Positions 12,041-22,197 of a DNA stretch of 64,000 nt are shown piece by piece. The DNA comes from Vicia villosa (taxonomy: Eukaryota; Streptophyta; Magnoliopsida; Fabales; Fabaceae), in the NCBI RefSeq assembly GCF_029867415.1, contig NC_081184.1, positions 80,388,364-80,452,363 of the forward strand, given 5' to 3'. Below the pieces are notes generated by a model that was not told where the DNA came from, made no database searches, and saw only the letters and a program-made list of their open reading frames with translations. Positions within the stretch are counted from its first letter, which is position 1. Every line of letters starts with the position of its first letter. Made by a program: the position numbers and the translations under genes.

Positions 12041-12119
12041 TGACGTAGCACAGTTGGTAAGGATTTGAGGTTAAAAGGTACATGAGCGAGAAGTCCCGGG
12101 CTTGAATCTCACTTCTAAC
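12041..12119 (+). other. tRNA-like remnant in LTR B (1)
   Basis: TAGCACAGTTGG (12046-12057) fits the Pol III A-box consensus TRGYNNARNNGG. About 45 bases on, GGCTTGAATCTC resembles a B-box. A clean acceptor stem cannot be folded by eye, so this is a decayed tRNA-like or SINE-like stretch, not a tRNA gene. Confidence 0.35.
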
Positions 12120-12515
12120 ATTTCTCCTTTTATATTTGTTTTCTAATTTTAATTCTAACTTTATTTCCATTATTCAAAAATCATAAAAATTGCATTTTTT
12201 TAATTATTTTAATGTAATTTTTGCACTAATTAAATAGGCATTTTTTAAAATAGTCAATTTTCACTTTTATGCATTTTTTAGTCAAAAAAATTACCAAAAA
12301 TCATAAAATATTCAAAAAATCCAAAAAAGGAAGTTTTTTAATTTTATTTGTTCTATTTTTAACACTTTCACAACTTGGGTAACAAGTAAAGATCTTTTAA
12401 AGATAATACTAGTTAATCATTTAAAAGATCACAATCAAATTATTTTTTATTTAAGCTTTTAATAAATAGTTAATATTTGAGTTTTTTTTATTCCATATTT
12501 GTTGACCTAAGTTAC

Positions 12516-12525
12516 ACTATAAATA
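12516..12525 (+). promoter_or_regulatory. TATA-like box of LTR B
   Basis: ACTATAAATA in GTTACACTATAAATATCAC, followed about 30 bp later by CACATTAGGCATTCACAACAAC, a typical plant start-site context. Likely the LTR promoter. Confidence 0.45.
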
Positions 12526-13083
12526 TCACTAATTTTTACACATTAGGCATTCACAACAACTTTCTAACCCTTATTCTCACTCTCTCTTCTCACAAACACA
12601 AAAATTATTTTCTCCTCCTTCTCTCTAAGATCAAACATCCCTGTCTCATGAATACCATAACAACTTCATACCTTGTTCAAGAACATCAAGAACACTTTCA
12701 AAAAGAAACTCAAGAACTGACATCTTCCTCTGACCGTAGAACCGAGTGGTTCAACGTGCATCTTTCCTCCACAAACCGCCATCGAAGCCCTCAGGTGGTG
12801 TTGTTTATTTTTTATTTTTGTTAGCTTTTTATTGGTTCAATTTATGGCCATGATTGTTGTTCTGAAAGTGTTGTTTTCTTTTGATTTGATTTTGTTTGTG
12901 TGAATGGAGAATAGAGAATACATATGGGGAAGAATATGAAATCACATAGAAAATAATCTACCAAAGACGTAGAAGAGGAAAACAAAAGAGAAGTGGAACT
13001 CAGTCAGAACCACTGAATCAACCGGATCCGCATCACTCTTTCACGCCTTAACCGCCGGCGATCCGTCCACTAACACCAAAAGC

Positions 13084-13150
13084 ACGATGGCACAGCTGGT
13101 GGCATACAAGCGCCAATCACCTTCCTAACTCGGGTTCGACCCCAAGGTTT
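13084..13150 (+). other. tRNA-like remnant in LTR B (2)
   Basis: TGGCACAGCTGG (13088-13099) matches the A-box consensus and GGTTCGACCCC (13133-13143) matches the B-box RGTTCRANNCC. The 33-bp gap is close to tRNA spacing. The arms do not pair into a full cloverleaf. The minus-strand LTRs carry a comparable pair of boxes near 40721 and 60854. Confidence 0.4.
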
Positions 13151-13661
13151 ACCCTTTCTTTTTGTCAAATTTTTTTCTTTCTTCTTTCTCTACAATTTTC
13201 TTTATTTAACCACATAATTAAAATCAACCCATAACTAAGTAGGACTAGGATTAGGGTTTAGACTATTTATTTTTTCTTTCACCTTTTTGTTTAATTCATT
13301 TAATTTCCATAAAATCATAAAATCACAAAAAACATTTAGTTTTAATAGTTAATTTGATTTGATTGTCTTAACATTTATTTCAGTTGACTATAATTAGGAT
13401 TAGATTAGATTTTTTAATTAAGACTAAATTTCTATTTAAAATTCAATTATATTAGATTTAATTTGATTTGATTTAATAATTAGATAAATTCTTCAATAAT
13501 TGATTAGATTTAGGATATTCATAATTTAATTTAGGATTCAATTAACATTAACTTAAAATATTTTTCTAAACATCAAATCTTTTTCATCCTCTTCTTCAAA
13601 TATTTTCTCGATTTCTCAATTCGTCCGCTATTTACTTTCTCATGTAATTTGTTTTATAATT

Positions 13662-13925
13662 TATGTAACTGCTCCTGGTTTGTAATAGTAATTAGGATTT
13701 TTATTCCCATATTTTATTTCTTCATAGTTTTTCATAATTTGTAACTGCTAAGGGTTGTAATAATAATTAGGCTTATTTTCCGCATATTTTATTAATTATT
13801 ATGTAACTTCCCTAAAGCCTTGTAATAGCTGTAGGTTTATTTTCTGCATTTATTTTCTGTCTCTTCCGTTTTGGTTATGTAACTCCCCTCCCCGAAGCCT
13901 TGTAATAGCGTAGGAACTTTTAATT
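13662..13925 (+). repeat. Four degenerate ATGTAACT...TTGTAATA repeats
   Basis: Units begin at about 13662, 13738, 13801 and 13877, each with TGTAACT followed 12-20 bases later by TTGTAATA. LTR A has two (near 6838-6890). TTGTAA-type motifs occur in plant far-upstream polyadenylation elements, so this may mark the RNA 3' end region of the LTR; that role is inference. Confidence 0.45.
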
Positions 13926-14851
13926 TCCGCACTTTATTTTTCTGCATGATATTAATTGCGTGGTTAGTAATAATAGGGAATGGCAAGACTATAACTGAAT
14001 CTAGATCACTAATTTACAAGATAATGTAATTGAATCAGAATTACATAATTGTTGCACCCACACACCTTTGAGGTAACCCTTCTTATGCTTCTTATTGCCT
14101 TTTAATTATGATTCTAAAATAGTCAAGTCCCTCGAATACGAGGATACCTAAGCAAAACAAATGTTACTCTCAGTTCATCATCATAAGATCACAGCCCCTT
14201 CAAAGTTGCCTTAACAGTAAATGATCTTGTCCCTCGATGTTGCCTCGGTAATGACGATTGTCCCAATTGCTAAGGTATCCTCGCGGGTTGCCTAATGATT
14301 AAATGACTATTCTATCCTTCCCCGGGACTACCTACCCTCTATATGGTAGGGACGGTTTAATGGCGAACGATAATTTCTCGATGACCCTTAACATCCAATG
14401 AAAGGACCTACCCTCTCGTGGTATGGATAGCCTTTTCAAACCGAAAAGCTAAAAGAACATTTTTTCTGACTTAAGGTAGGTGCTCCTGATTGCTTACTCT
14501 TTCCAAATTCAAAACTCTTTTTCCCACTCATTTTCAAATACTTTCAAAAACAAGGCTACGCTTATTTACAAGCTAAAGTCCTTAACAAAGTTTTTACTAT
14601 TCACACACTACACTTCAATCATTTTGAAAAATAAAAGTGAGCTAAGCAATTAAGAGCCCATGGATAACCATGGATACAAAGGGTGCTTACACCTTCCCTT
14701 TGTATAACCTACCCCCCGAACTCAAAATCTTTTTAAAAGGTCTTTTCCTGTTCTTTTAGACTTTCTATATATTGGATAAAATAAAAGTCGGTGGCGACTC
14801 TTGCTATCCGCAACATTTAAAAAAGTAAGTTCTCCCACCGCATTACAGAAC

Positions 14852-14869
14852 TGGCGACTCTGCTGGGGA
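14852..14869 (+). other. Primer-binding site, element B
   Basis: TGGCGACTCTGCTGGGGA, four bases after the LTR end, the same Ogre-type PBS as at 7789. Confidence 0.7.
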
Positions 14870-16083
14870 TTTTGATTAAAAAAGAGAGGTTACCTTAAAT
14901 TTTAGGATCACTTTAATGTTTTCAACTGTTTGTTTTGCTTGCTTTAATTTAAAGGTTGCTTGGAAATTAAATGAAGGACGAATCCTATACCCGGATTCAA
15001 GTACACTTGAGATTGGAGCGGCATAGTCATGGAGACCTCCCTTGTGCATGCTTGGGATTGGTCAATATGAGAGTTCGCGCTTGAGTTAGGCCTTCACTAG
15101 TTATTATGTACCTCTTTTGCATGAGAGAGGTTTACGTATGTATCTTTGGGTGCGTTGGAGCTCAAGGACCTTTAGTCACCTTTAACCCGTCCTGACTTTT
15201 AAAAACGTAGTGGGAGGGCTATTGTTGATGCATGTCAAGTTATGGTCGCGACCCGACACTACAACTCAGATAGGTTTTCTCTTAAATTATCATTGCGTGG
15301 TATGCATGTACCATGTTCGAGGGTGCTTTAGAGGGGCTGACAATTCTGAGTAACTGGTAGAACCCGCTGCTGAAATCACTCTTATCCTTAGAAGTACCTA
15401 TTGGGGAAGGGTAGTCTCCTGGTCAAACTTCACGCAAGCCTTTAAACCTAAGGACACTTGTGTGATTTGTTTGTGTTTGCTACTAACCCTTTGATTTCCT
15501 TGCAGGATTTGTTTTTAGGAGTCATCCGTCCTTACTACCTTATGCTTTTGCTTAATGCAGAACATTTGCATGACACCATGACATCATGAGCATAGCATGT
15601 TAACTAACCCTTTTAAGGATCTTAGGGATTTAGGGCGCACAATTTCAGGTGATCTTATCAAGGATTAAATTGCTATCAAGGGGCAAGAGGATTTGTTTTC
15701 CTCTGGCCACATACCTTCCAATTCAGAGACTCAGTACCTATCAAGGGGCAAGCAGATTTATTTTCCTCTGGCCACATACCTTCCAATTCAAAGACTCAGT
15801 ACCTATCAAGGGGCAAGCGGGTTTATTTTCCTCTAGCCATATACCTTCAAATTCAGAAGTATCCCGAATCAGAGGCTATGACCCACTAGATATGGTGAGT
15901 TTTATTCTCATAGAAGGACGTTTAGAGACCAAAAATGAAAGTTCTTCAACAAAGCTACAATTACAATGTCGCAAACTAAATTCTTTAAAGATCCTTGAAA
16001 ACATTGCATTTGCATTCATAACATTGCATAACAGGTTTCCGCCATAGATCTCTCATCCTCTCTCGCTGTTTATTTCAGCACAA
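14870..16083 (+). other. Leader of element B
   Basis: Untranslated leader homologous to 7807-8937. A conserved start (AATCCTATACCCGGATTC near 14980) is followed by a region with no frame of note and by the 65-bp repeats at 15674. A short frame here is a by-product of the repeats. Confidence 0.6.
15674..15855 (+). repeat. 65-bp tandem repeat, about 3 copies, in leader of B
   Basis: TATCAAGGGGCAAG begins at 15674, 15739 and 15804, exactly 65 bp apart. Each unit continues TTTTCCTCTGGCCACATACC. Element A has two copies with the same 65-bp period at 8605 and 8670. The repeat lies just upstream of gag in both elements. Confidence 0.8.
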
Positions 16084-16914
16084 ATGGATCTCGAGCAATC
16101 TGTCAGAAATCTCCAGGCTCAGAATAACCAGATCCAAAAGATGATCCTTAACTTGGCCAAGGGGCAAGAAGAATTGAAGGCACTTCTGATCTAGAAGGAG
16201 AAGGATCAACATAAGCATCAGGGTAGTCAAGGTAATCAGAAATCCAAACCTAAGCGATCATTTACTATGTGGCACATCCCGCTGTCTCAAGTTCTGCAAC
16301 AACTGCTCAATCAAAACTTGATAACCCTATTGCCTCCATATTCATTTCCTACCAATCCTGCTCCTGGGTACAAGTATAATGCAAGATGTGCTTATCATTC
16401 AAACAGTCCTGGTCATGATACCGAAGATTATGGACCATTGAAGCCTAGGATTCAAGACTTAATTGAGGACAAGATCATTGATTTCAATTCACCTGAGGAA
16501 CCTCATATGGCTGATGCTATACACAACCATGAAAGTCATAATGAACGCAACCAATCTGTTGGGGGAGTTCTGATCTCCACGCCAGCACTACAACAACAAA
16601 GTAAACATAGTGCGCCAAAAAGACAATTCACAAAGATCAACATTACTTTGGCTGAAGCGTTACAGCAATTGTTGAAAGAAGGGCTAATTACCTTGAGGGA
16701 TCCTCCTCGAAATCCTAACACTTTGTCTCACCAATATAACCCTAATGCGAGATGTGCTTATCATTGCAACAGCATTAGACATGACACCAATAGTTGTTGG
16801 GCATTAAAGAATAAGATCCAAGACATGGTCGATGCTGGTGAAATTGAGTTCAATCCTCCTATGACCCCTATAGTGATCACTGCTCCCATGCCTAATCATG
16901 ACAAGACTGATTAA
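16084..16914 (+). pseudogene. gag: Ogre-like gag derivative: core deleted, C-terminal module duplicated
   Basis: A 276-codon frame from ATG 16084 to TAA 16912-16914, open except for one stop (TAG 16192-16194). Residues 1-36 (MDLEQSVRNLQAQ) match the N-terminus of other Ogre-like gags. The capsid core present in element A is missing. Two related modules of about 80 residues follow: module 1 (about residues 60-141) has LSQVLQQLLNQNLIT and CAYHSNSPGHDT; module 2 (about 179-258) has LAEALQQLLKEGLIT and CAYHCNSIRHDTNSC. Each contains C-x2-H-x5-H-x4-C (the last Cys is Tyr in module 1), likely a zinc-binding knuckle. Whether it makes a protein is unknown; the low damage compared with other frames here is notable. 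Confidence 0.75.
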
Positions 16915-17971
16915 TATCTAGAAGGATAGACTATTGGCTCATTAGCTTTACTTTCATTTGTAACTTCTATTATGTTTGATTAAACATTCGACTTATGATA
17001 GACATTATCTGTTTTAATAATCATCATCCGTGCATTGCATATGTTTGTCTTGAATAAATTATATCGCTATCACTCATTTTAAACTGTGTCTTCACTTTGC
17101 ATTTTGTTTGTGTTATTCAACTCCTGCTAAGCAATAAGCCTTTTGAGGGAGGATGACGAAAACGATACTGCAACCTTATACAGTAATGTTTTTGAACAGA
17201 CTATGCTGACGATGTACAGGCATTATTTCAATTCCTAAACAGTGGAGATATAAGGATGTTAATCCTTCGTCAACCCCTTTGAGCCTGAGGATTAGAAGTT
17301 TTCTTTCTTGTGCAATTTAAAACCCTTAATCATAACCTAGGGAAGGGTAGTTACTCAGTTAATTCAATTATACTAGCCATTGTCAACAAAATTAATGATG
17401 GATTCCCGTAACCATTAAGTCAGGCAGTCAACATCTATCAAAAAGAAAAATTGTCTAGTCAAAACGTATGAAGGAGACTTATCAAAATCAAAACATCCTG
17501 ATGACTGTAATATCAAAATAAACAGTTCAGGCAAAAGTTAGGGATAACAAAATCAAGGTCAAAAAGAGGTTGCTAAAAATCCTCGACAAAAGAAGATATT
17601 ACAAAAAGAAAATATTACAGAAAGGGATGACCGCCTGTCCAAATAAACTTCCAGTACTTTAACCATCATCGAATGTCAATGTTACAGCTTCAAGACCTGC
17701 TAGAACTTAAATGCAAAGTTAACTAAGCATAGGATCGAAGAACATCACGAAGATTGGGATGGGTACAAGTAAACTTTGAGCCATTATCATTTGTTTCTTA
17801 AACCGCGAACCAAGCCACATTACAACCCTTGAAAGTCCTAACTGAAGCATGGTTAGTTCGAAAGCATACTGTCACCAAAAAGGTATCATGACTCCTTAAG
17901 GTTTACCACAAATGCTGAGTTGATATTTTGTTTTACAAACATCACATTTTTATAAACATCACGCTTTTACA
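16915..17971 (+). other. Non-coding internal region of element B before the CACTA insertion
   Basis: Aligns with 10313-11330 of element A and, inverted, with 45000-46054. No pol motif and no frame over 60 codons. Ends in repeated AAACATCAC units, beside which the CACTA transposon inserted. Confidence 0.6.
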
Positions 17972-17989
17972 TACTACGCCAAATTTGTC
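17972..17989 (+). repeat. Left terminal inverted repeat of CACTA element
   Basis: TACTACGCCAAATTTGTC; the canonical first C of CACTA reads T here. Pairs imperfectly with the right end at 22181-22197. Confidence 0.6.
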
Positions 17990-18300
17990 TTTTAGCAGCA
18001 TAGCTACGAAAGCGCTTTTAAGAAAAGCGTTGTTGTAGGCTTTCGCAAAAAACAAAATTAAAAAACATTAGAAGAAAGCGCTCTTAAAGGGGGGACTATG
18101 AGAGCGCTTTCCAAAAGCACTGCTAAAGGGAGGGTTATGAGAGCGCTTTTCAAAAGCGCTGCTAAAGGGGGGATTATGAGAGCGCTTTTTAAAGCGCTGC
18201 TATAGAGGTAATCTACGAAGGCGCTTTTGGGTAAAAAAACGCTGGTATAGGTTCCCTACAAAAGCGCTTTTGAAAAGCACTGGCATAGGTCATTTTAAAA
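17990..18300 (+). repeat. Left subterminal AGCGCTTT repeats
   Basis: At least eight GAAAGCGCTTTT/AAGCGCTGCTA-type motifs in both orientations, with intervening AAAGGGGGG runs. Subterminal repeats of this kind are the expected binding sites for CACTA transposition proteins. Confidence 0.7.
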
Positions 18301-18343
18301 TTAAATTTTTAGAAACAAATTAAAACAAAAACCCATTTTGCTC

Positions 18344-18604
18344 AGTTCCTCAATTCCTCTTCTTCTTCTCTATCGACGCTGAAACCCCAAAATTTCTTCT
18401 TCTTCTCCGACGCTCTTCGACTCATGGGCATAGCCGTTCAGCTCCACTCCGTATTGCCTCCTACTCCATCATGCTTCCAAACTACAAATCGCATTGACAC
18501 GATATGTATATTTTTCCCCTCTCAGTTCCTCTTCTTCTTCTCTGGCGCTGAAACCCTAGAAATATTTCTTATTCTTCTCCGACGCTCTTCAACTCAGGGG
18601 CATG
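18344..18604 (+). repeat. 85-bp direct duplication inside the CACTA element
   Basis: Two copies, about 18344-18432 and 18519-18604, share CTTCTTCTTCTCT, GGCGCTGAAACCC and TTCTCCGACGCTCTTC. Both look like a plant 5' UTR ending near CATGGGCAT or CAGGGGCAT. A captured host leader, or the element's own duplicated leader, are both possible. The short frame at 18424 is not convincing as a gene. Confidence 0.45.
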
Positions 18605-19974
18605 GTTGTTAATCGGAGTACCAAAACGTTTTAGTCTTTTGTAAAATGTTGATTTCACAGTTCATGTTTTAGAATTGAATCATGGATACTATTTCACAGT
18701 TCATGATTAAATGTATATTATGGTGTTTATTTATTGTTCATAGACTAGCTTGAGGAATTGTTCTGGCAGCAGCAAAACTACATGGGACTGCATTTCAAGG
18801 ATATTTTTCCCAGGTGATAGACTAGCTTGTTTTTCAGAAATTTATTGAAGGTTAATTATATATTGTTCATAGACTTCATTTGTAAATTGCTGAGATGATT
18901 GTTTGTGTGCGTGTGTGCAGATTTCTCCTTGAACTAAGAAAAGATTAAATGTGATATAGTTTTTTATTTTATTGTATATGTATCAAATTTAAATTTATCA
19001 TCCATTTTCATTTTCTAAAAATTTATCATCCATTTGTAAGACATTAAGTATTCAATTATCTATTCAGATGACAATGGTATTGATATGTAATTATCATCAA
19101 CTAATTATAATCATTTGTCATTCAAAAATATAAGTAATGATGTTGACATAGAAATGCACTCTTTCTATTCCTTTTCAGCTATGCTTCTATCCACTATTTC
19201 CGTTTCGTTTCTCAATCTTAACTTACACACATAAACTACTTCATTCTTCAATCTTAGCAAGATTCATATATTATTCAATTGTATTAAGTATCTAAGGTAG
19301 TAGTAATGTATTCTATTATACGATGACTTATGATTGTCTCTTTGTATCTGCAGATTCTGAATCTCTAGAAGAAAATTGCTTAACCTTGTTCCCAATATAT
19401 CACCACTCTTCTTTCTCCTTAGTTCAAGTTTGTGCTCTTAACTATACTTAAGTATACTTAAGTTAGGTTGTTATGCTTCAGGTTTTGTTGACTTATTGGA
19501 ACTATGTTTCGTGAGGTTTTATATAAAAGTATAAGTTTTGAAGTTCTACTATTATTTTGATTACATGAAAACTTTGGCATACTATTTAATGAAAGTATTC
19601 CAAATAAGCCACAAAATGTCGCCATCTTTTACAAGTAGAATAGTTAATCGGCCATGGGGTGGGATGTTGGAAATTTAATCGGCCATGGGGTGGGATGTTG
19701 GAAAGTTAATCGGCCATGCGTAGTTGCTGTCCCAGTTTTAAATTTAAACAGTTGAGAATCTCACGCATTTATCGGAGTTTTAGATAGGCTACAAAATATT
19801 TGTATAGTTGTGATTGTAAATTAAAAGGAAAGTTAGTATTTCAAATATTCTTGATGTCAATTTCGTTAATCGTTAAGTGATGAACTTACTAACTTTGTGA
19901 ATTGAATTCGCTATAGGGGTTACTTGTGAAGAGTGAAAGTTTGATCATTTTTGTTTAGCTTAATTAAGACATGG
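18605..19974 (+). other. CACTA interior upstream of transposase, non-coding
   Basis: AT-rich, no long frame. An exon-like patch near 18750-18810 (GGAATTGTTCTGGCAGCAGC...TTTTTCCCAG/GTGATAG) ends in a plausible splice donor, and CTGCAG/ATTCTGAATC near 19352 looks like an acceptor. These could be 5' exons of the transposase gene or a captured gene fragment. Includes a 31-bp repeat at 19644. Confidence 0.35.
19644..19718 (+). repeat. 31-bp tandem repeat, 2.4 copies
   Basis: TTAATCGGCCATGGGGTGGG begins at 19644 and 19675, with a truncated third copy at 19706. Period exactly 31 bp. Confidence 0.75.
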
Positions 19975-21462
19975 ATGAATTCAAACCGAATGTCGAAAGA
20001 GTACGAGAAAGGGGTATGGGAATTCGTTAAGTTTGCGGTTGCGCATAGCAAAGACCCGATTCGAATGGCGTGTCCTTGCATGGGTTGCTGTTATGGGGGT
20101 AAGGTTGACGGGAATCAGTTGGCATCGCATTTACTACGGTTTGGAATTGATAGAAGTTATATAGTTTGGAGTTTGCATGGTGAGAAAAGTAACGGGAATG
20201 TTGATTCGAGGTGTAATACGACGTATGCTTCAAACGACGATTGCACAGACACATACGATTATGATCGAGTCAAAGAGATTGCAGAAGCGCTTGAAGAAGA
20301 TCTTGAGGATTGTCCCAAAATGTTCGAGAGGTTGGTAAGCGATGCAGAGAAACCGTTGTATGATGGTTGTTCAAAATTCACAAGATTGACTGCGGTGTTA
20401 AAGTTGTACAACTTAAAGGCGGACAATGGATGGTCGGATAAAAGTTTCACAGAGTTATTAGCCCTTAGGAAAGAAGATATGCTACCAGAGGATAATGTTC
20501 TTCCCAATCGAATGTATGAAGCCAAAAAGATGATGTTATCTATGCTAATTCCTGGGCCTAAACAACCAGGGAATGACATAGACGTATACTTGGCAGCCTT
20601 AATCGAAGATTTAAAGTTTTTATGGGAGAACGATGTGGAGGTTTACGATGGGTGTAGGAAAGAAAGTTTCAACTTGAGGGCGATGTTGTTTGGAACAATT
20701 AACGATTTTCCAGCATACTGAAATCTATCCGGGTACAGCAATAAAGGTCAAAAAGCATGTCCTGTTTGTGAAGATGAAACCGATACGACACGATTGGATC
20801 TTTGTCACAAGAATGTCTTTCTCGGCCATCGTAGATTCTTAAATTCTAATAATCACTACCGTGGGTGGAGAAAAGCAATCAATGGAAAGGCCGAACAACG
20901 TACAACCCCGCCTATTTTGACAGGTGATCAAATTTTTGAAAAGGTGAAAGATGTGAGCACTCAGTTTGGCAAGCCTTTTGTACATTCACTTGTCAAGGGT
21001 GGGTGGAAGAAGAAGTCAATTTTTTTTGAACTTCCATATTGGAAGTCGTTGTACGTAAGACATTTCCTCGATGTTATGCATATTGAAAAAAATGTATTTG
21101 ACAGCGTTATAGGTACGTTACTCAATATACAAGGAAAGTCTAAGGATGGCCTTAACATAAGGAAGGACATGGTAAACATGGGAATGAGAACTGAATTGGG
21201 ACCCGTGAGGAAAGGAAGACGAACATATCTTCCACCTGCTGTTTACACTCTATCTAGAAAGGAGAAGAAAACATTATGTAAGTTCCTCAGTGAAGTTAAA
21301 GTTTCAGAAGGCTACTCATCAGATATTAGAAGACTTGTGTCCATGAAAGACCTCAAGTTAAAGAGTTTGAAGACGCATGATTTCCATGTTATAATGGAAC
21401 ATTTTTTACCAATAGGTATACGTTCTATTCTGCCAGAAAAAAGTAAGAAGCGCAATAAATAA
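19975..21462 (+). pseudogene. CACTA TNP2-type transposase, internally deleted, one stop
   Basis: One frame covers the stretch, broken by TGA at 20719-20721. The N-terminus has the transposase-associated domain (EYEKGVWEFVKFAVAHSKDP; ACPCMGCCYGGKV; HLLRFGIDRSYIVWSLHGE). The Transposase_21-type core follows: LIPGPKQPGNDIDVYLAALI, INDFPAY, CPVCEDET, FLGHRRFL, then LDVMHIEKNVFDSVIGTLLN. Two parts of the usual protein are missing. The segment between MYEAKKMM and LSMLIPGP, normally over 100 residues with a Cys-rich patch, is gone near 20530. The C-terminus stops soon after PIGIRSILPEK, where the family normally continues. An ATG at 19975 is used; the frame is open from 19951 and the true start may be lost or in an upstream exon. 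Not functional as it stands. Confidence 0.85.
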
Positions 21463-21589
21463 ATTGTGTTTTTTCTTTGGGCTTATATTCTGTTGAAGAT
21501 TTAGTTATATATGTATTTGTTAGTAAACATGAGATTATGCAGAGGACACGAATTTCGGGCTTATATTAATGGTGTATATCGTTTATTTT

Positions 21590-21720
21590 GGTATATAATG
21601 GTATTTTATCCATGGTATATATATTTTATTTTGGTATATAATGGTATTTTATCCATGGTATATATATTTTATTTTGGTATATAATGGTACTTTATCCATG
21701 GTATATAATGGTATTATATT
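21590..21720 (+). repeat. 43-bp tandem repeat, about 3 copies
   Basis: GGTATATAATGGTATTTTAT starts at 21590 and 21633, and a variant (GGTATATAATGGTACTTTAT) at 21676. Period 43 bp. A second set of TTACAGGTYGAAA repeats follows at 21745-21830. Confidence 0.75.
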
Positions 21721-21844
21721 GTCCTACATATGGTTGAAAATATTACAGGTTGAAAATATGTTACAGGTCGAAATATTACAGGTTGAAAATAAATTACAGG
21801 TCGAACTGAGAGGCTTAAATTACAGGTTGCACTTTAAAATGTTG

Positions 21845-22197
21845 CGCTTAGCAACGACAGCGCTTTTAAAAGCGCTCTTAAAGGCCCACCTAAGAAAGCG
21901 CTTTCTAACTAAAAGCGCTGCCTAAGATGAAAAAAACATAAAAAATAAAAAAAATGCGCAACCTACGAAAGCACTTCATGAAAAAGCGCTGCTATAGGGG
22001 GGGTACAAGAGCGCTTTCTGGAAAAAGCGCTGCTATAGGGGGATACGAGAGCGCTTTTCTGGATAAAAGCGCTGCTATAGGAGGGGCTACGAGAGCGCTT
22101 TGAAAAGCGTTGTTGTTACCTACGACAGCGCTGGCTTTGGGAGCGCTTTAGTAGCCCAAAAAAAGCGCTTTAGTAGCCCTTGACCGTTGTAGGAGTG
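21845..22197 (+). repeat. Right subterminal repeats and right terminal inverted repeat
   Basis: About a dozen AGCGCTTT/AAAGCGCT motifs, spaced roughly 20-40 bp, mirror those at 17990-18300. The terminal GACCGTTGTAGGAGTG (22182-22197), reverse-complemented, begins CACT and matches the left end at about two thirds of its bases. Confidence 0.7.

Larger units (their letters stand above)
11983..14847 (+). repeat. 5' LTR of Ogre-like element B
   Basis: Starts TGTCATACCCCAAAATTTGC and ends ...GCATTACA, 2,865 bp. Contains two tRNA-like segments (12041 and 13084), a TATA-like box (12516), an AT-rich block (13180-13580) and four degenerate copies of an ATGTAACT...TTGTAATAG motif (13662-13925). U5 (14640-14847) matches the U5 of LTR A, but U3 does not. 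Confidence 0.75.
17972..22197 (+). mobile_element. CACTA (EnSpm) DNA transposon, non-autonomous
   Basis: Bounded by inverted ends TACTACGCCAAATTTGTC (left) and, reverse-complemented, CACTCCTACAACGGTC (right). Both ends carry clusters of AGCGCTTT subterminal motifs. It encodes one damaged TNP2-type transposase (19975-21462) and no recognisable TNPA-like protein. The homologous internal DNA of the minus Ogre-like element (about 44971-45000) has no such insert, only a short AT-rich link, giving an empty-site comparison. A 3-bp target duplication is not evident (ACA left, TTT right). Size 4.2 kb. Confidence 0.8.

Noticed and set aside
12041..12119. Functional tRNA gene
   Set aside because: A- and B-box matches exist but no seven-base acceptor stem or proper anticodon arm can be formed.
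4299..14847. LTRs 4299-7784 and 11983-14847 as the two LTRs of one element
   Set aside because: Only U5 and AT-rich parts resemble each other; U3 regions differ and both are followed by a PBS. The interior of A is also cut short relative to B and C.
18424..18612. 62-codon frame in the CACTA element as a captured gene
   Set aside because: It spans two copies of an 85-bp CT-rich duplication and has no recognisable domain.
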